Positions 9,193 to 20,433 of a stretch of DNA of 64,000 bases are shown one piece after another. Below the pieces are notes generated by a model. That model worked only from the letters and a program-made list of their open reading frames with translations. It searched no databases and was not told the DNA's origin. Location: NCBI GenBank assembly GCA_964036045.1, contig OZ038384.1, positions 97,405,474 to 97,469,473 of the forward strand, written 5' to 3'. A program made the position numbers and the translations under genes. The stretch comes from Eutreptiella sp. 'Long Island Sound 2002' (taxonomy: Eukaryota; Euglenozoa; Euglenophyceae; Eutreptiales; Eutreptiaceae). The stretch's first letter is position 1, and the number at the start of each line of letters is the position of its first letter.

Positions 9193-11665
9193 AGCTCCTT
9201 CGCGGCGCGCGCCTGGTGCGCTACCTCCGGGGCGGCTGCCTTCAGAGATACACCGGCACCCGGGTCACAGAACAAACGCGCCCGCAACCCCCTCCCCCTG
9301 TGCTAAGAGTAAGCCCGCGGTAGGGGTGCTCTGCTGGGCCATGAACCGGGACATTGGAGCACCACTCCAGCCACGGTCACCCCAACCCCCCCACGCATCC
9401 CGCAGGGCGAAGCTCCGTGCGCATCAGGCTCGTCATGGGAATCCGGCGGGCCGGCACCTGGACACCAAGACGACACCTCTCTCCCCCCCCGCAAGAACAG
9501 AGCGGGGCCCCCACAACCGCACGCCCGCAACGCAGACCCCGACAGCCCACCTAGTGGACGGGCAGATGGGGGAAGAGGAACGCAAGACCCAGAACGCCCC
9601 ACGCAACGGACGAAGGCACCCCCCCGGGGACGCCCTGCCGCCGCCCCCGCAACCCCAAGCCAAGTAGGGGGGAACCGGGACCGGACCGCCCCCCCCCAAG
9701 CACGCCAGACGGAGCACGGGACCGGGGCAGGACACGCGGAGGGGCACGGACCACATGGAACGGCCCTACCAGCGCCCAGTGCCGGGACCACGCGAGATGC
9801 GCGCGCCACACCACCCAGCGGGGAGCGGACACCGCGAGAGCGCGAGCGCACACACACGAAAAGGACACGCGGGGACCACCAGAAGGGCAACCGGACGGAG
9901 CGCGCGGAACGCACAGACCACATGGAATGGCGTACCAGCGAGCGGGGATAAGGGACACCCGGACGGGACGGCCCGCCACACGCAGCGCGGGATACGCGGG
10001 GCGGGAAGGGGGAAGAAGGGGAGACACAACACCAGGTACCGGCCCGAACCCCCCCGAACCGGCCGCGAGCGCCGCGCACACACAGACGGGACACTGCACC
10101 CGCCAAGGCAGTAGTGGCGCACAGCGCCACGCCCCAACCCCTAGGCTAGGCAGCCTCCGCGCCAGCCCAAGGGGGTCCCACTGGCGACAAGCCAGTAGCA
10201 CGGGACCGGCGGCGCCGGTGCCCCGGGCGACCACGCATTAGGGGGGCGACGCAGTGGGTAAGCGCCCGCGGCCACGGCTGCGAATTGATGCACTGACCGG
10301 GGAGTGGCGAAACGGGGACGCCGGGGAAGGACGGGGCTCCGAGCTCTGTGAACCCGGGGGACTTAGCCACCAGGCAGGAGGTGCGTCTTGGAGGGCCCCC
10401 CACTAGGACCCGGTGGGGAGGATATCACCTGGCCCGACCAGGTGGCCCCCCGGGGCCGAAAAGCGTCTAGTACCCGCAAAATCAAACCTCAAACCTCAAG
10501 CTCCACTTGGGGCGCTTTGGAAGGTCGCGCGCGCTGCCTCCCAAGTGGGCACATGCAAAAATGGAATATTGCAAAAAACACACCTTGCTCGCAACGCATC
10601 GCTTCTGGAGCGCTCCACAAGCGTCCCTTCACGAAGGTTAGGCTTGCGAGTGTTGGTTGGGAGTACAATGAAGGGCCTCGTGCGATATGGGGTCCATTGG
10701 CGGGTTAGTCTTGGAATGGTGCACCCGCCAAATGGGCACGCGATATGTCACCAAATATGGCATACAACCCTACCCACACCTTCTACACCCAATCTAGTGG
10801 CCTAGAATCAAAGAATGCCTGTATTCTAATGTAACTTTGGTCCCTTAACACGCATGCAAGTGCTTTGGTCGAAAATCGACCTCCTCTCGGAAAGCCGAAT
10901 TTTAGCATGCACGCAAAGCATGTTGCCAATATATATATGGAGATCATATATGCACTATCCGGGGAAGACAAGTAATATGCCCCGGATGTAGAGGCAAGCA
11001 AAGAGTGAAAAAACGCCAATTCAACATACTTCTACACGTACTTGGACGCCAAGTACGTGAAAAAGCGCACTTCTTGGAGAACACTCAAAATAAAGAACCC
11101 TTTGGGCCTATGGAGTTGGGATCCCTTGGCCTCATCCTATGACTATGGGGGGCAAAACCTCATACACAGTGCCTATGAGGCACGTTACTTCGCCCTTGGG
11201 CGCTTGAACGCTCGTAACCCTTGTTATTCCACTTGGGGGTTCAAAGCGCCTTCGGCTGCCCAGATTTTCTGGGAAAAATCTGGGACGCGATCCGTTATAT
11301 CAAGGAAAAAATTTGCGGATCGCTCGAAGACTGTTTCAGTCTTAACTTCAAGAAAGATCGTTCTACAGAATTATCTAATGCAGTCCACGGAACAGGCGAC
11401 GACAGGCGGCGCGACTGCGGCGACTTCACGACAATTGGAAATCGCGGTAGAAATCGGGTATTTCACCGATTTCTCACCGCAAATTGACCAAGACAGTAAA
11501 ATTATGGTAATTCCACATCGACTTAATGGTCAGAAATTGGATTCCAAATTTTGCGGGTTAGAGAACAGGGATATCCCGCTGACAGCCGGTGTCAACGGCT
11601 TCCGCACGGGTGTGACGACTCACAGGCCTCCGGGCCATGGGCCATAGGTTCTGGGTACCGCTTCA

Positions 11666-11678
11666 CCCCCCCCCCTTA
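11666..11678 (-). other. Polypurine tract of element G
   Basis: In element orientation the sequence reads CTAAGGGGGGGGGG and then the LTR start TGAAGCGG. A purine run directly upstream of the 3' LTR is the plus-strand primer site of LTR retrotransposons. It confirms that the 11665 side is the 3' LTR and that G lies on the minus strand. Confidence 0.85.
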
Positions 11679-13152
11679 GAGCAAACCCTGGGGGGGGCTG
11701 GATAACACCCAAGCATGGCAGCGGGTACCCAGGACCATCCCCTGATGGGGGGGGGGTGTCACATCCTCACTTCAGGCTGATTCGCAGGTTAGGCTGCCCA
11801 AATCCCACAGTAAGACAGGTACGGTGCTGTAGCTGTTAGTAACTGCAAGTATAGTATCAAGTATCAAGTCCCGGGTCCTGGCGGCGATTGTTCGGCATCC
11901 AAAGGACCCGTTAACCCATACCAGGCGCACCGGGTCCCGGCTGCGACGGTCACTACCACAGTGGCAGTGGCATACAGGGCCAACATAGGCGCCTCACGAC
12001 GACCGAGGTGGTCCCACAGGTCGAAAGCGACCACAAAGATCCATCAGGCTACGCCAGGCTTCCCAAGGCTGCAGGCTGGGGGAGAGTCCCCACGGGTCCT
12101 TCCTTGGGCGCACCATGTCCATATCCACGACGCGAGTCCAGAATGGGACAGCCGAACGAGGTCCTCCTTAAGGGATCGGGCATCAGGGCCGTCTTTTCCC
12201 TCGCCCCATTACCACGAAGGCCATGCATGGGGGAGTCCCCATGCAGTATGGGCGGAGGCGTCGACCTCTCAAACCACCAGTTTCCCAGGCAGACTGACCG
12301 AGGTCAGGACACCGGAGGTCGCCACCCGACTGCAAGTGCGTCTGCGAGTTGGTAGGCTCACACTGGGACTGACAGTGGCGGACCGCTGGGAGTGTAGTAA
12401 GGCAACGGGCCTTCCTGCCTGGCGCCATCAGGATCTCAGCGCATCACAGCCACTAGGGCACACGGTACCACGGGCACTGAACAGAAGAATTTGTACTTAG
12501 GTACTGGTCCAGGGTGGACCTAATGTAAGGGCATGTACACGGCGACTCAAGGCGCCTGCGTATTCCGATTCGCATCCCTTCGGGGGGAAAAACAGTCCAT
12601 ATCTCGGCGACGGACTGACAACACTTAACATACAGATGCACATATCCTGGGGAACAGAAAAACAAGCAATAAACGGGGTAATAGGCGTGTAAACACACTG
12701 TGGAAAGAGCGCCAAACCACGCCCCGGTTAGGATAAGGCATATGCAGGCGGGTGGACAGGAAAACGCCTGAGGTCAGGCCATATATAGTCTGCAGACACA
12801 CGTCGACTGGTCTGGACCCCGCAAGTGCCATGGGACCAGACCACACACCAAAAATTCGCAATGCCGATGACAGCGGCATCCGTTGCGCAACGTCGTATGG
12901 GCTTCAAGGCCCTAAGAGCTCAGAAAATGTGAAGGTCAGTCGCCCTGCCTGGTTTCCCAAGGATTCAGCAGGTGGGGAGTGACGAATAACAGTTGAAGAG
13001 TGGGGCCATCCTCCTCTGGATTCAGCAGGGGGGGGGTATATGGCCACTCTGATGGCAGGTCACCGGAAGATGGAAGAGAGCAAGCAAGTTAGGGACGATC
13101 CGTCGACCAAACAAGCGCTCAAAACGCATCAGGGGAGAGCTCAGGGCGACGA
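11679..13152 (-). other. 3' untranslated region of element G
   Basis: About 1.47 kb lies between the chromodomain stop and the polypurine tract. Short open frames exist on both strands but none resembles a known protein. Two poly-G runs (near 11750 and 13029 on the plus strand) and a short ATTCAGCAGG duplication (near 12963 and 13020) are visible. I see no gene here. Confidence 0.6.
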
Positions 13153-16100
13153 TCAGGCGCCCCTGGCTGCAATCGCCCGGGTGAGTGCTGCCAAGTCCGA
13201 GACATGGATCTTGGTCTTGTGCTTGCCGATGTAGTCCATGAAGGGGGTATCAATCCGCGGCACGAACGAGGAGACGGGTTCCCAGGTATCGTGGGACGGC
13301 CCATAGCCTCGCCAACGAACCTTGAACTCCAGGCCTCCAGGTGCCGAGGCGTTCGGACGCTGGGCCAGGATCTTCTCGACTGTATAGTCGTCCTGCTCAG
13401 CATAGTCGTCGTCCGAATCAGCCTCATGTGCGGCATAGTCCAGGGACACATGTTGGCCACGGAGGTCGGGTTCCCGCACACGGAGTTGACTCTCGTGGCA
13501 CTCCCGGAACTGTCCGTGACCCACCTTGATGCGGTAGGTGTCCTCACCAATCCTGCGGACCACCTCTCCGGGTGTGAACCAGGTTTTGCTGCGGTGGGTG
13601 CCCATAGGGCGGGGTCTGATCACCCACACCGGATCTCCCACCCTGAACTTTTGCGCTGTCGAGCTCGGGGCGGACTTCTGACGCTCAGCATGCTCCTTCT
13701 CGAGCTGCTGGCGGATGTCCCGCGCCGTTGCCTCTTGCCGCGCGAAGAACTCCTTGGCATCCATGGCCATGCCATCTCCAGACAAGGGAAGTCCCCGACC
13801 CAGGGGGTCCCTGCCGAACAGAATTTGGTGAGGGGACAAACCACCCAGAGTGGGGGTGTCATGCTGGGCCTTCAGAGCAGGCCACATCTCCTCAAACCAG
13901 TTCTGACGTGGATTGGTGATGTGAATCTTGCGCAGCTTCTCGAACAGCTGCCGTCCAGCCACTTCAGCTCGGCCGTTAGACCGGCTGAGATAGGCGACGC
14001 TCTTGGCGTGACGTATTCCCATGAGGGAACACATTGCCTTGAACCAGCCACCAGTAAACTGGGGCCCTCGGTCACTGCAAATGGTGCGGGGGATGTCAAA
14101 GACGGTCAGCCAATGACGAATCATCATGACTGCCACTTCCTTGGCAAGCAACCCCTTTTTGCGTGCCGGAACGGCTACTACGTAGCCACTGTGGCAATCC
14201 ACACAAAGAACCACACAGTCAAAGGTCTCCATGCCAATGTGCACTTCGGGCATGGAGAAGACTTCCATGGCCACGCTCTCCATGGGCTGGTCAGGCACCG
14301 GGGTCCATTGGGCTTCCCCCTTGACGTTCCGGTTATCGGGATTGCAGGCCTGACAGACCGAGCAACCCTTCCTGACCTTCTTGATGGCGGTGTAGAGACC
14401 GATCTGGTCGATCTCAAACCGGCGCTGCATGTCCAGGGCTTGCTTCTTGACCCCTGGGTGCATCATGTGGTGGTGCCAAGCTTCACACAGCTCGAGCACC
14501 CGGGACTCTGGGACCAGCAGCTTACCATTCCGGTAGAGCTTGCCATCTTCCTCAGTCAGCCCCTTTGGCCACTTCTGCCCGTCATCAGGGTCGGTCACAG
14601 CCCTATATTCGGCCTGAAAGGCCTCGGCCTTGGCGTAGTCGTCGGTCCAGTCGTCCTGGAGGCAAGACTCAGGGAAGAGGTGCTTGTCGGACTCAGCTCC
14701 ATCAGGGGCGAGTACTCTGACCACTCTGCCCATCCTCGTTCCGAGGAGGGCATCCGCAGCCATGACGACGAAGCATTTAACACCCTCCTCCTCCATCAGG
14801 CGCTCCATTTCAATGATCCTCTTGGCTTCAGCGGTCTCAGCCTCATCGCCATGGGCAGAGACATCCGTCATGCCCTTGCTGGCGGGATAGGCCCACCTAC
14901 TGAGACAGTCCGCCACGGTGTTGTCCTTGCCAGGAACATACACAACCGTGAGGTCGAACTTGGCCAAGGTCTCATGCCATCTTGCCCGTCAGGAGGCGGG
15001 ACCAGAGGGGGTGTCCACGTGCTCCTTCTGCCACGACTGCAGACTCTGATGGTCGGTGCAGACGGTGACGGGATGGAGGGCTATGTACCCAGCCCATTTC
15101 CTGAGAGCAATGACGATGGCATACGCCTCCTTTTCTCGGGGCGTCCACGTCCGTCTCTGGCCTTCCGCCCGGACTTGGCTCTAGAAGGCCACTCCCATCG
15201 TCTAGCACTTGTTCCAGCACAGCGCCAACGGCGTAGTCGGAAGCGTCGGTGCGCAGGACGAACCCTCGGTCGGGATCCACGAGGTGCAGACCCACTGCGG
15301 ATAGCAGCGCCTGCTTCATTCCCTCAAAGGCACGGTGGGACTCAGCAGTCCAGACCAGAGCCTTCTTGGACCCCTTCTTGGTCTCCTCTCGGTTGCCCCT
15401 GAGCATGGTCGTCATGGGAGCTGCATACTCGGCATACATCTTGATATACCCCGAGTAGTAGTTGCAGAACCCCAGATACACCTGTAGCTCAGAGACCGTT
15501 TTGGGCTTTTCCCAGTGCTCAATCGCAGCCACCTTGCCAGGTATGCGCTTTCGCTGCCCGTTCCCGACTACGTGGCCAGCGAAGACCGCCTCGCTTACCG
15601 CAATGGTGGCCTTGTCACTGCTGCCCGTGAGTTTGTGCCGAACCAGAACGTCCAGCACTCGAGTGACGTCCCTCTCATGTGCCTCCAGGAGCTCCTCGTA
15701 GCTCATACTGGGTTCCCCGGACGCGATGATCACGTCGTCCACGAAGGGGTCCGCACAGTCACGCACCGGCTCAAGCAGGTTCTCCAGCATCCGCTGAAAA
15801 GCCGCATTGCCGTTGGTAACGCCCATGGGCATCACCTTCCATTGGAGAGGTCCAAGTGGGGTGCTCATGGCTGTGCAGGCACGGGACTCCTCGGCGAGAG
15901 GCATCTGATGATAACCATGTTTCAGGTCAATCACCGTGAAGATCCTCCGCCGGTGTTTTTTTTGCAGCATGTCCTCAATGAGGGGCAGCGTATAGCTGTC
16001 ATGCTGCATTTGGGCGTTTAGGCCGCGGTAGTCGACCACGAGCCGCCACTCACCGGCCACCTTCTTGGAGACGACGAAGCACAGAGAGGCCCACTCGGAG

Positions 16101-16447
16101 TGGCACGGCTCGAGCCAGCCTCTCTCGATGAAGTCACGGAGGATCTTCTCCATGGCTTCCCTCCTCTCGCCCCTCAGGGCAAACTCCCGCTGCCGATACA
16201 CACGGGGGTCCTGCTTCAGTCGTATCTTGGCCTCGCCATACGGTCCACGCACTGGTGGGGGAAACACAGGTTTTCCGCTGAAGAAGGTATCACCATACTT
16301 CTGCTTCAGCCTGGCCCTCAATGCCTGGATCTTGGGGCACTCATCGGACTCCGCCTTGGCTTTTCTGGGCACCTGGACCACTGATCTTACTTGAGGGGTA
16401 GGGACCCCGCTCGGTTTCAACTCAGGTGGTCTTCCCAGGTGGCCCAA
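13153..16447 (-). pseudogene. G pol: reverse transcriptase, RNase H, integrase and chromodomain (one frameshift, one stop)
   Basis: RT begins near 16447 in the -1 frame relative to protease (31-nt overlap). The catalytic motif FVDDV is at about 15745-15730. RNase H shows RTDASDYAVGAVLEQ near 15240. Near 15180 the frame shifts by one base: the remaining RNase H (TWTPREKEAYAIVIALRKWAGY) is in another frame and meets a TGA at 14991-14989. Integrase follows: zinc finger H-X4-H...CSVCQAC (around 14460-14340), core D, D, E in CVDCHSGY, CSDRGPQF and NGRAEVAG. The C-terminal chromodomain (VEKILAQRP...KVRWRGYGPSHDTWEP) ends at 13153. Product domains are those of a chromovirus Pol; this copy cannot make a full protein without correction. 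Confidence 0.92.
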
Positions 16448-17748
16448 AGGGCCATCTCTGGTCTTGCCTCGGAACAGATCGCCGTAGGTGGGTCGGTTAC
16501 CGCCGATTGGCTGTTCTGGCTGGACATGTGGTCCAGCACCCTCTGTACGAAGGTATTCCCGTCATAGGAACCGGAGACGATCGAGTCCACTTCCCACCAG
16601 GCTTTGTCCTGGCCTTTGCCCTCACGCTGGCTTCCCCAGTCGTGGAAGGGCTGATCCATATACCCCTGAACCAGATCCAACTCCTCTTCAGTGAGGGGGT
16701 CTTCCGATTCTCCGATGTCAACAGGGGAAACCGCAAAGCATTGCCTCCATGGCTCCGCTATGATGCGGTTGACACACACGAAGTCCGTGGTGTCGGCCTG
16801 ATCAAGGCCCCCATCCACATAGTGGAATTCCGTTGGCCATCTCTGGGGTGGCATGGGCTGTCTCTTAGTGTCCTGATAGACAGTCTCTCTAGCCGGTAGG
16901 ACGACCTTGTTCAAGGTCATGTTTGTCAATGAGACCACCCAATGTCGGGTACTTTCCTCCTCGGTGCATCCCATAGGAACAACCAGCACTGCCTTGGAGC
17001 GGTCCTTGCGAATCTTCGCTATTGCTCTTGGAATGTCCCATCTGGGGCAATGGATCCACATCAAGTCCTGATGCGGACCCCAGTGCTTCTTCCACGCGGA
17101 GTCCTGGGCGCTCCAGTACTTCTCACAAACCCAAAGATGGGCGGAGGCTCCTGAAGAGAATGCATCGAGTGCCAGATCCGAAGCTCCCAGGTCCGCAACC
17201 ACTCGGCTCGCCACTTCCGGCATTACGCCGTACTCCTCGTTTGTTGGCCCAGTTGGCTCAGTGCCCAGCGCGGCCACTTCGAGCTGATTGCGTTCCGGGT
17301 GGATCCATTGGCATTCCACATGGTGCTCAGGTGACGAAAGCCACAAGGGCTGGTCATCCTGGTACAGGGTCATCGAGGCCTGGGCCGGGAGAACGCCGGA
17401 GTCCGTCTCCATCATGAAGTCGTACCCAACGATCATGTCCCAGTCCATCTCGGCCTCGTAGAAGCGACCTTGCAGGAGGATTTCCTTGCCGAGGTCCGGG
17501 CGGCTCAGCTCACGGTGGTTCACGAACTGCAGCCCAATGGCCGCTTCCTTCGTGCCTCCCACCATGTACTGGCCGTTCGCCACCTTCAGCCTGACAGGTA
17601 TCCGACTGTCGGTCAAACACTCTGGCGGAAGTAGGCCAGCCTTGACCAAGCTGACCTGAGCTCCTGTGTCGACCAACACGTCGAAGACCTTTTCCACTTC
17701 CCCGCATAAGGCACGGACCTTAAGGTGCAACTGCCGCTCACGCCCAAC
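16417..17748 (-). CDS. G protease and methyltransferase-like region
   Basis: The frame opens after a TGA (17751-17749). Aspartic protease motif DVLVDTGAQVSLV lies at about 17690-17650. Downstream, around 17185-16895, is a block LALDAFSSGASAHLWVCEKYW...WIHCPRWDIPRAIAKI...AVLVVPMG that resembles the Dam/DIRS N6-adenine methyltransferase fold: an aspartate-phenylalanine motif, then a CPRW in place of NPPF/Y, then a hydrophobic strand ending in Pro. The frame ends at 16417 with a TGA inside the start of the RT frame. Expression into RT would need a -1 shift. I see no clear slippery heptamer, so the overlap could also be a mutation. Confidence 0.7.
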   Translation of the reverse strand, partial: VGRERQLHLKVRALCGEVEKVFDVLVDTGAQVSLVKAGLLPPECLTDSRIPVRLKVANGQYMVGGTKEAAIGLQFVNHRELSRPDLGKEILLQGRFYEAEMDWDMIVGYDFMMETDSGVLPAQASMTLYQDDQPLWLSSPEHHVECQWIHPERNQLEVAALGTEPTGPTNEEYGVMPEVASRVVADLGASDLALDAFSSGASAHLWVCEKYWSAQDSAWKKHWGPHQDLMWIHCPRWDIPRAIAKIRKDRSKAVLVVPMGCTEEESTRHWVVSLTNMTLNKVVLPARETVYQDTKRQPMPPQRWPTEFHYVDGGLDQADTTDFVCVNRIIAEPWRQCFAVSPVDIGESEDPLTEEELDLVQGYMDQPFHDWGSQREGKGQDKAWWEVDSIVSGSYDGNTFVQRVLDHMSSQNSQSAVTDPPTAICSEARPEMALWATWEDHLS

Positions 17749-18117
17749 TCAGCGCACGGCGTGCAAGCTCAGGATCTCTGGCCGTTCCAGAAGCTCAACA
17801 AGCGACTGGTGCAGGTCGTGGACAATGGGCTCAGGCTGCCCATCTGCAGCATCCAGCTGCGATCCGGGTGATCCTCCGATACTCTCGGATAGATCCTGAA
17901 GCACATGGAATACATTCTTGGTCGCGAAGGATGGACGGGTGCAAGGGTTCGTGCCTTCACTTGCCCTCACCCCGCCACCGCGACTCGGTGCCGGACCGGG
18001 CCTTCCGCCCGCGGCAGTCCCTTTGTGCTTACCGACTCCCGACTGGGAAGGTGTGGCGCTTCCCACGACACCATCCTGCGACCGCCCTAGCTGGGGCCCT
18101 TGGCTGCAGGGGCTCCG
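17749..18117 (-). CDS. Open frame linking G gag stop to the pol frame
   Basis: After the gag TAG (18120-18118) the same frame stays open for 122 codons to a TGA at 17751-17749, and then continues into the protease. It encodes a Ser/Gly/Pro-rich stretch followed by a probable helix (VFHVLQDLSESIGGSP, then LHQSLVELLERPEILSL). No domain is recognised. It looks like the N-terminal part of a readthrough Gag-Pol, with the TGA (CGC TGA GTT) being either a second recoding stop or a mutation. Confidence 0.5.
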   Translation of the reverse strand, partial: RSPCSQGPQLGRSQDGVVGSATPSQSGVGKHKGTAAGGRPGPAPSRGGGVRASEGTNPCTRPSFATKNVFHVLQDLSESIGGSPGSQLDAADGQPEPIVHDLHQSLVELLERPEILSLHAVR

Positions 18118-20427
18118 CTAGGGGGCGTCGGTTGTGGAAGTAGGGGTCTTCTCCTCCGCATCAACCTCGTTGACACCCTTCTTCTTTCCCCTATTCCTAG
18201 TCTTCTTGTCCTTGTCCTTGTTCTTGTCGTTCTCCTTGTTCTCCTTGTTCTTGTTGTCCGACCTGGGGACCCAGTTCCTCTTGATCTCCTGGATCTCCTT
18301 GGCCAACTTGGTCCCCACCGACATCAGCTTGGAGAGCTCGTCCTTGTCGACCTCCACTTTGGCTTCCCGGATACCCGCGGTTGCACGCTTCTTCGACCCG
18401 TGCGCCTTCTTGTCGGCCTCCGTGTCGGTCTGGTGGATGGGGCATGTTCGGTGGTCATGGTTGAAGCCTCGCTTCCTCCCATAACACACTAAACAGGCCT
18501 GACGGTGAGCTCGTATGAACTCCCCAAAGGACAGCGGAGGGTCGCCAATGCGGCGAGGGTCCCTCTTCTCCTTCTTCTTCCAACCCGGCTGCAGGGGCTT
18601 CCAGCTTCCCCGGTTGCTTCCCGCGCTCAGGTTGTTAGCCACGAAGGCACAGACGGCCATCTCGGCGGGCTCATCGTCGTCGTCATCGTCGACGAGAGTC
18701 TCATCGCCGTCGGCTCCCGCTGGGTCCCTGGCAGCTTCCCCGCCAGGCCCCTCGCCAACGTAGTTGACGTCACGGTCGCCGAGCCTCAACCCGCGGGTGT
18801 GGTGGAGGTTCCGGTACTCCTTGAGTACCTCTTCTCCAACCCACTCCAGGATCTCGTCGCAGCTCATCCACGCCGGGATGGCCTGCAGACGGATGGTCTG
18901 GCCGCCCACATCACACTCGTCAAGGCGCCACATCGCGGTCTTCTCGAGATCGCCCGTGACGGTGATGAGGAGAGCGTTCCGCAGGGAGTGCCGTTTGACA
19001 TCCCGGGCCACGTTCCTCCTTGCCCAAGCCACCACGTTCGTATGATACTCCTTGGCGAGCATCATCTTGACCGTGTGGTTGGACTTGGCCCTCTTGGCTT
19101 CCTCCTCGGTGACCCTCTTGATCCATGCTTCCGGCAGCATGGAGAGCAGGCGGGCCTGCTCGTCACCTTCGTTCCAGTCCTCCACGTTGCGGCGGAAGAG
19201 GGTGTATTGCCCTCGGAAGTCTCGCCAGTCCCGTAGGCGGATCTCCCGTCCATCATGCTGAAGCTTGATGGACTTCCACCGCTTGGCAGCCACCTGCGGA
19301 GCGTCCACCCGCTCCTGCTCGTTGAGCCACTTCTTGGCTTCCTTGAGGGTCTTGATTTTCCCCTCCTTGGTCGCCACGAAGTATAGCTCTTGGAGCACTT
19401 CCGGCAGGCGGTACCTGAACCGTTTGAGGACATATCTCTCCGCATCTGCGGGATCCATGTCTTCAGTGACGGTCACCCCCGCATCGTCCAGCTTCTCCAA
19501 GAAGCGGTCGAGGTTGAGGGGGTTGCCATCGTACATGGGGGGCTTGATGTCCTTCAAGTCTTCCCATACGGCGGCATCCGCGGCCTTAGAGACCATGAAC
19601 GCCGGCTGCGAGGTCGACCGAGGTTCCCATCGGCCTCTCCCACGGACTCCCACGGCCGCCACTTCCATTTCCTCCCCGGTATCCGCGTGGCCACGCCGTG
19701 GTTCCTCCATGTACGCTGAACCTAGATGTTCACGCCGTACTCCTTCCATGTATGCCTCCTCATCACGGCGCCGGCGGCTGCGTTCAGCGGTCTCCCGTCG
19801 TACACCACGCGGCGGGGAAATGTCGAACTCCTCCAGGTCCAGGTCCAGGTCCTCACCTCCACCGACATCCCACTCCACGTCTCCTCTGGGGACCTCATCC
19901 CTGAGTCCACCATAACGTCCACCAGCCATTGGGATTGGCTCCGGGGCTGGTGCGGGGCGTCGGGGGCGTACCGGTGTCTGCGGTGAGGCACGGCGGTTGT
20001 GGTACTCCGCGCCGAGCCACTCATCACGCCACTGCTCACTGCCACTGCTGGGCGGCACGCGCTCGTTGCGGCGGCCCGCGCTGTGGTGAGAGGGGGCGGT
20101 GAAAGAGGCAGCACTGGCGCTGGGGCGACTCCTGGGGGCTCCGCCGGGGGCGTGGGGTCTGCCTGGACCTGGTCCGGGTCCCCAGCCGTCGTCCGACAAG
20201 CCAGACTCCACGGGTGGGTGGTCGCTGCCGATGCTCCCACGGCCTTCCAGCACGTCCAACCTCTGCTGCAGGCCGCTGATGACCTTGTTCAGCTGCCTGG
20301 TCTCGCCCTTGGCGATGTCCATTTGCTTCTGGGTGGCGGTGGCGACCTTGGCGCTCTTGACCATCTCGATCTTGGCGATGTCCAGCTCCTTCTGTGCGCG
20401 CGCGGCGACCCTGGCGATGCGAGTCAT
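18118..20427 (-). CDS. G gag, second part: capsid-type core and zinc-knuckle variant
   Basis: 769 codons from ATG at 20427 to TAG at 18118. The start has a short coiled coil (MTRIARVAARAQKELDIAKIEM, then a QLNKVISGLQQRLDVLEG heptad). The middle has a retrotransposon Gag core (PPMYDGNPLNLDRFLEKLDDAGV ... LRDWRDFRGQYTLFRRNVEDW). Near 18520-18430 there is a Cys/His motif CLVCYGRKRGFNHDHRTC, spaced C-X2-C-X8-H-X4-C, longer than the classic zinc knuckle. The C-terminus is Lys/Asn-rich. It is preceded in the same frame by the first gag part, separated only by TAG-GGC-GAG. Role: particle formation and RNA binding. Confidence 0.8.
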   Translation of the reverse strand: MTRIARVAARAQKELDIAKIEMVKSAKVATATQKQMDIAKGETRQLNKVISGLQQRLDVLEGRGSIGSDHPPVESGLSDDGWGPGPGPGRPHAPGGAPRSRPSASAASFTAPSHHSAGRRNERVPPSSGSEQWRDEWLGAEYHNRRASPQTPVRPRRPAPAPEPIPMAGGRYGGLRDEVPRGDVEWDVGGGEDLDLDLEEFDISPPRGVRRETAERSRRRRDEEAYMEGVRREHLGSAYMEEPRRGHADTGEEMEVAAVGVRGRGRWEPRSTSQPAFMVSKAADAAVWEDLKDIKPPMYDGNPLNLDRFLEKLDDAGVTVTEDMDPADAERYVLKRFRYRLPEVLQELYFVATKEGKIKTLKEAKKWLNEQERVDAPQVAAKRWKSIKLQHDGREIRLRDWRDFRGQYTLFRRNVEDWNEGDEQARLLSMLPEAWIKRVTEEEAKRAKSNHTVKMMLAKEYHTNVVAWARRNVARDVKRHSLRNALLITVTGDLEKTAMWRLDECDVGGQTIRLQAIPAWMSCDEILEWVGEEVLKEYRNLHHTRGLRLGDRDVNYVGEGPGGEAARDPAGADGDETLVDDDDDDEPAEMAVCAFVANNLSAGSNRGSWKPLQPGWKKKEKRDPRRIGDPPLSFGEFIRAHRQACLVCYGRKRGFNHDHRTCPIHQTDTEADKKAHGSKKRATAGIREAKVEVDKDELSKLMSVGTKLAKEIQEIKRNWVPRSDNKNKENKENDKNKDKDKKTRNRGKKKGVNEVDAEEKTPTSTTDAP

Positions 20428-20433
20428 CTCGCC

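Larger units (their letters stand above)
7001..10499 (+). mobile_element. Insert F: 3.5-kb GC-rich non-coding retroposon-like element
   Basis: The flanking G LTR sequence GCTCCACTTGGGGCG occurs twice, at 6986-7000 and 10500-10514, and once in the uninterrupted LTR (near 35977). This 15-bp target duplication is typical of LINE-machinery (target-primed) insertion. The right end is a heptamer tail, (TCAAACC)2TCAA at 10482-10499, so the element reads left to right. The body is very GC-rich with long C runs, unlike all surrounding DNA. It holds a duplicated ~0.6-kb module at its 5' end, two tRNA-like or B-box segments and no recognisable protein domain. It is probably non-autonomous. I do not recognise the family. 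Confidence 0.8.
4111..11665 (-). repeat. 3' LTR of element G, interrupted by a satellite block and insert F
   Basis: Colinear with 22823-37139 once B1, F and the satellite block are removed; both LTRs then come to about 2,970 bp. The plus-strand left edge TGACGCGTTCCCG and right edge CCGCTTCA are shared by both copies, with different flanks. By eye the two copies differ by several percent, more than the paired LTRs of B1 or B2, so G is older than B1, as the nesting requires. The uninterrupted site CCGCT at 6246-6250 is the empty counterpart of the B1 insertion point in the other LTR. Confidence 0.9.

Noticed and set aside
10220-10300. Third tRNA-like segment (GCGACGCAGTGGGTAAGCGCC)
   Set aside because: Resembles a D arm only; no B box follows at suitable spacing.
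10482-10499. Telomere-type repeat at the F end
   Set aside because: The unit is AAACCTC, not the plant AAACCCT; only two copies. Treated as a retroposon tail.
11961-12500. Plus-strand 179-codon frame in the G 3' UTR
   Set aside because: No domain, no conservation evidence, antisense to the element; overlapping frames exist in the same stretch.
13204-15402. Long plus-strand open frame of 732 codons
   Set aside because: It is antisense to the G RT, integrase and chromodomain, which show all expected catalytic motifs; the plus-strand translation has no recognisable domain.
16417-16447. Programmed -1 frameshift between G protease and RT
   Set aside because: The overlap has the right direction, but no X XXY YYZ heptamer is seen; G also has a clear frameshift mutation elsewhere, so decay is as likely.
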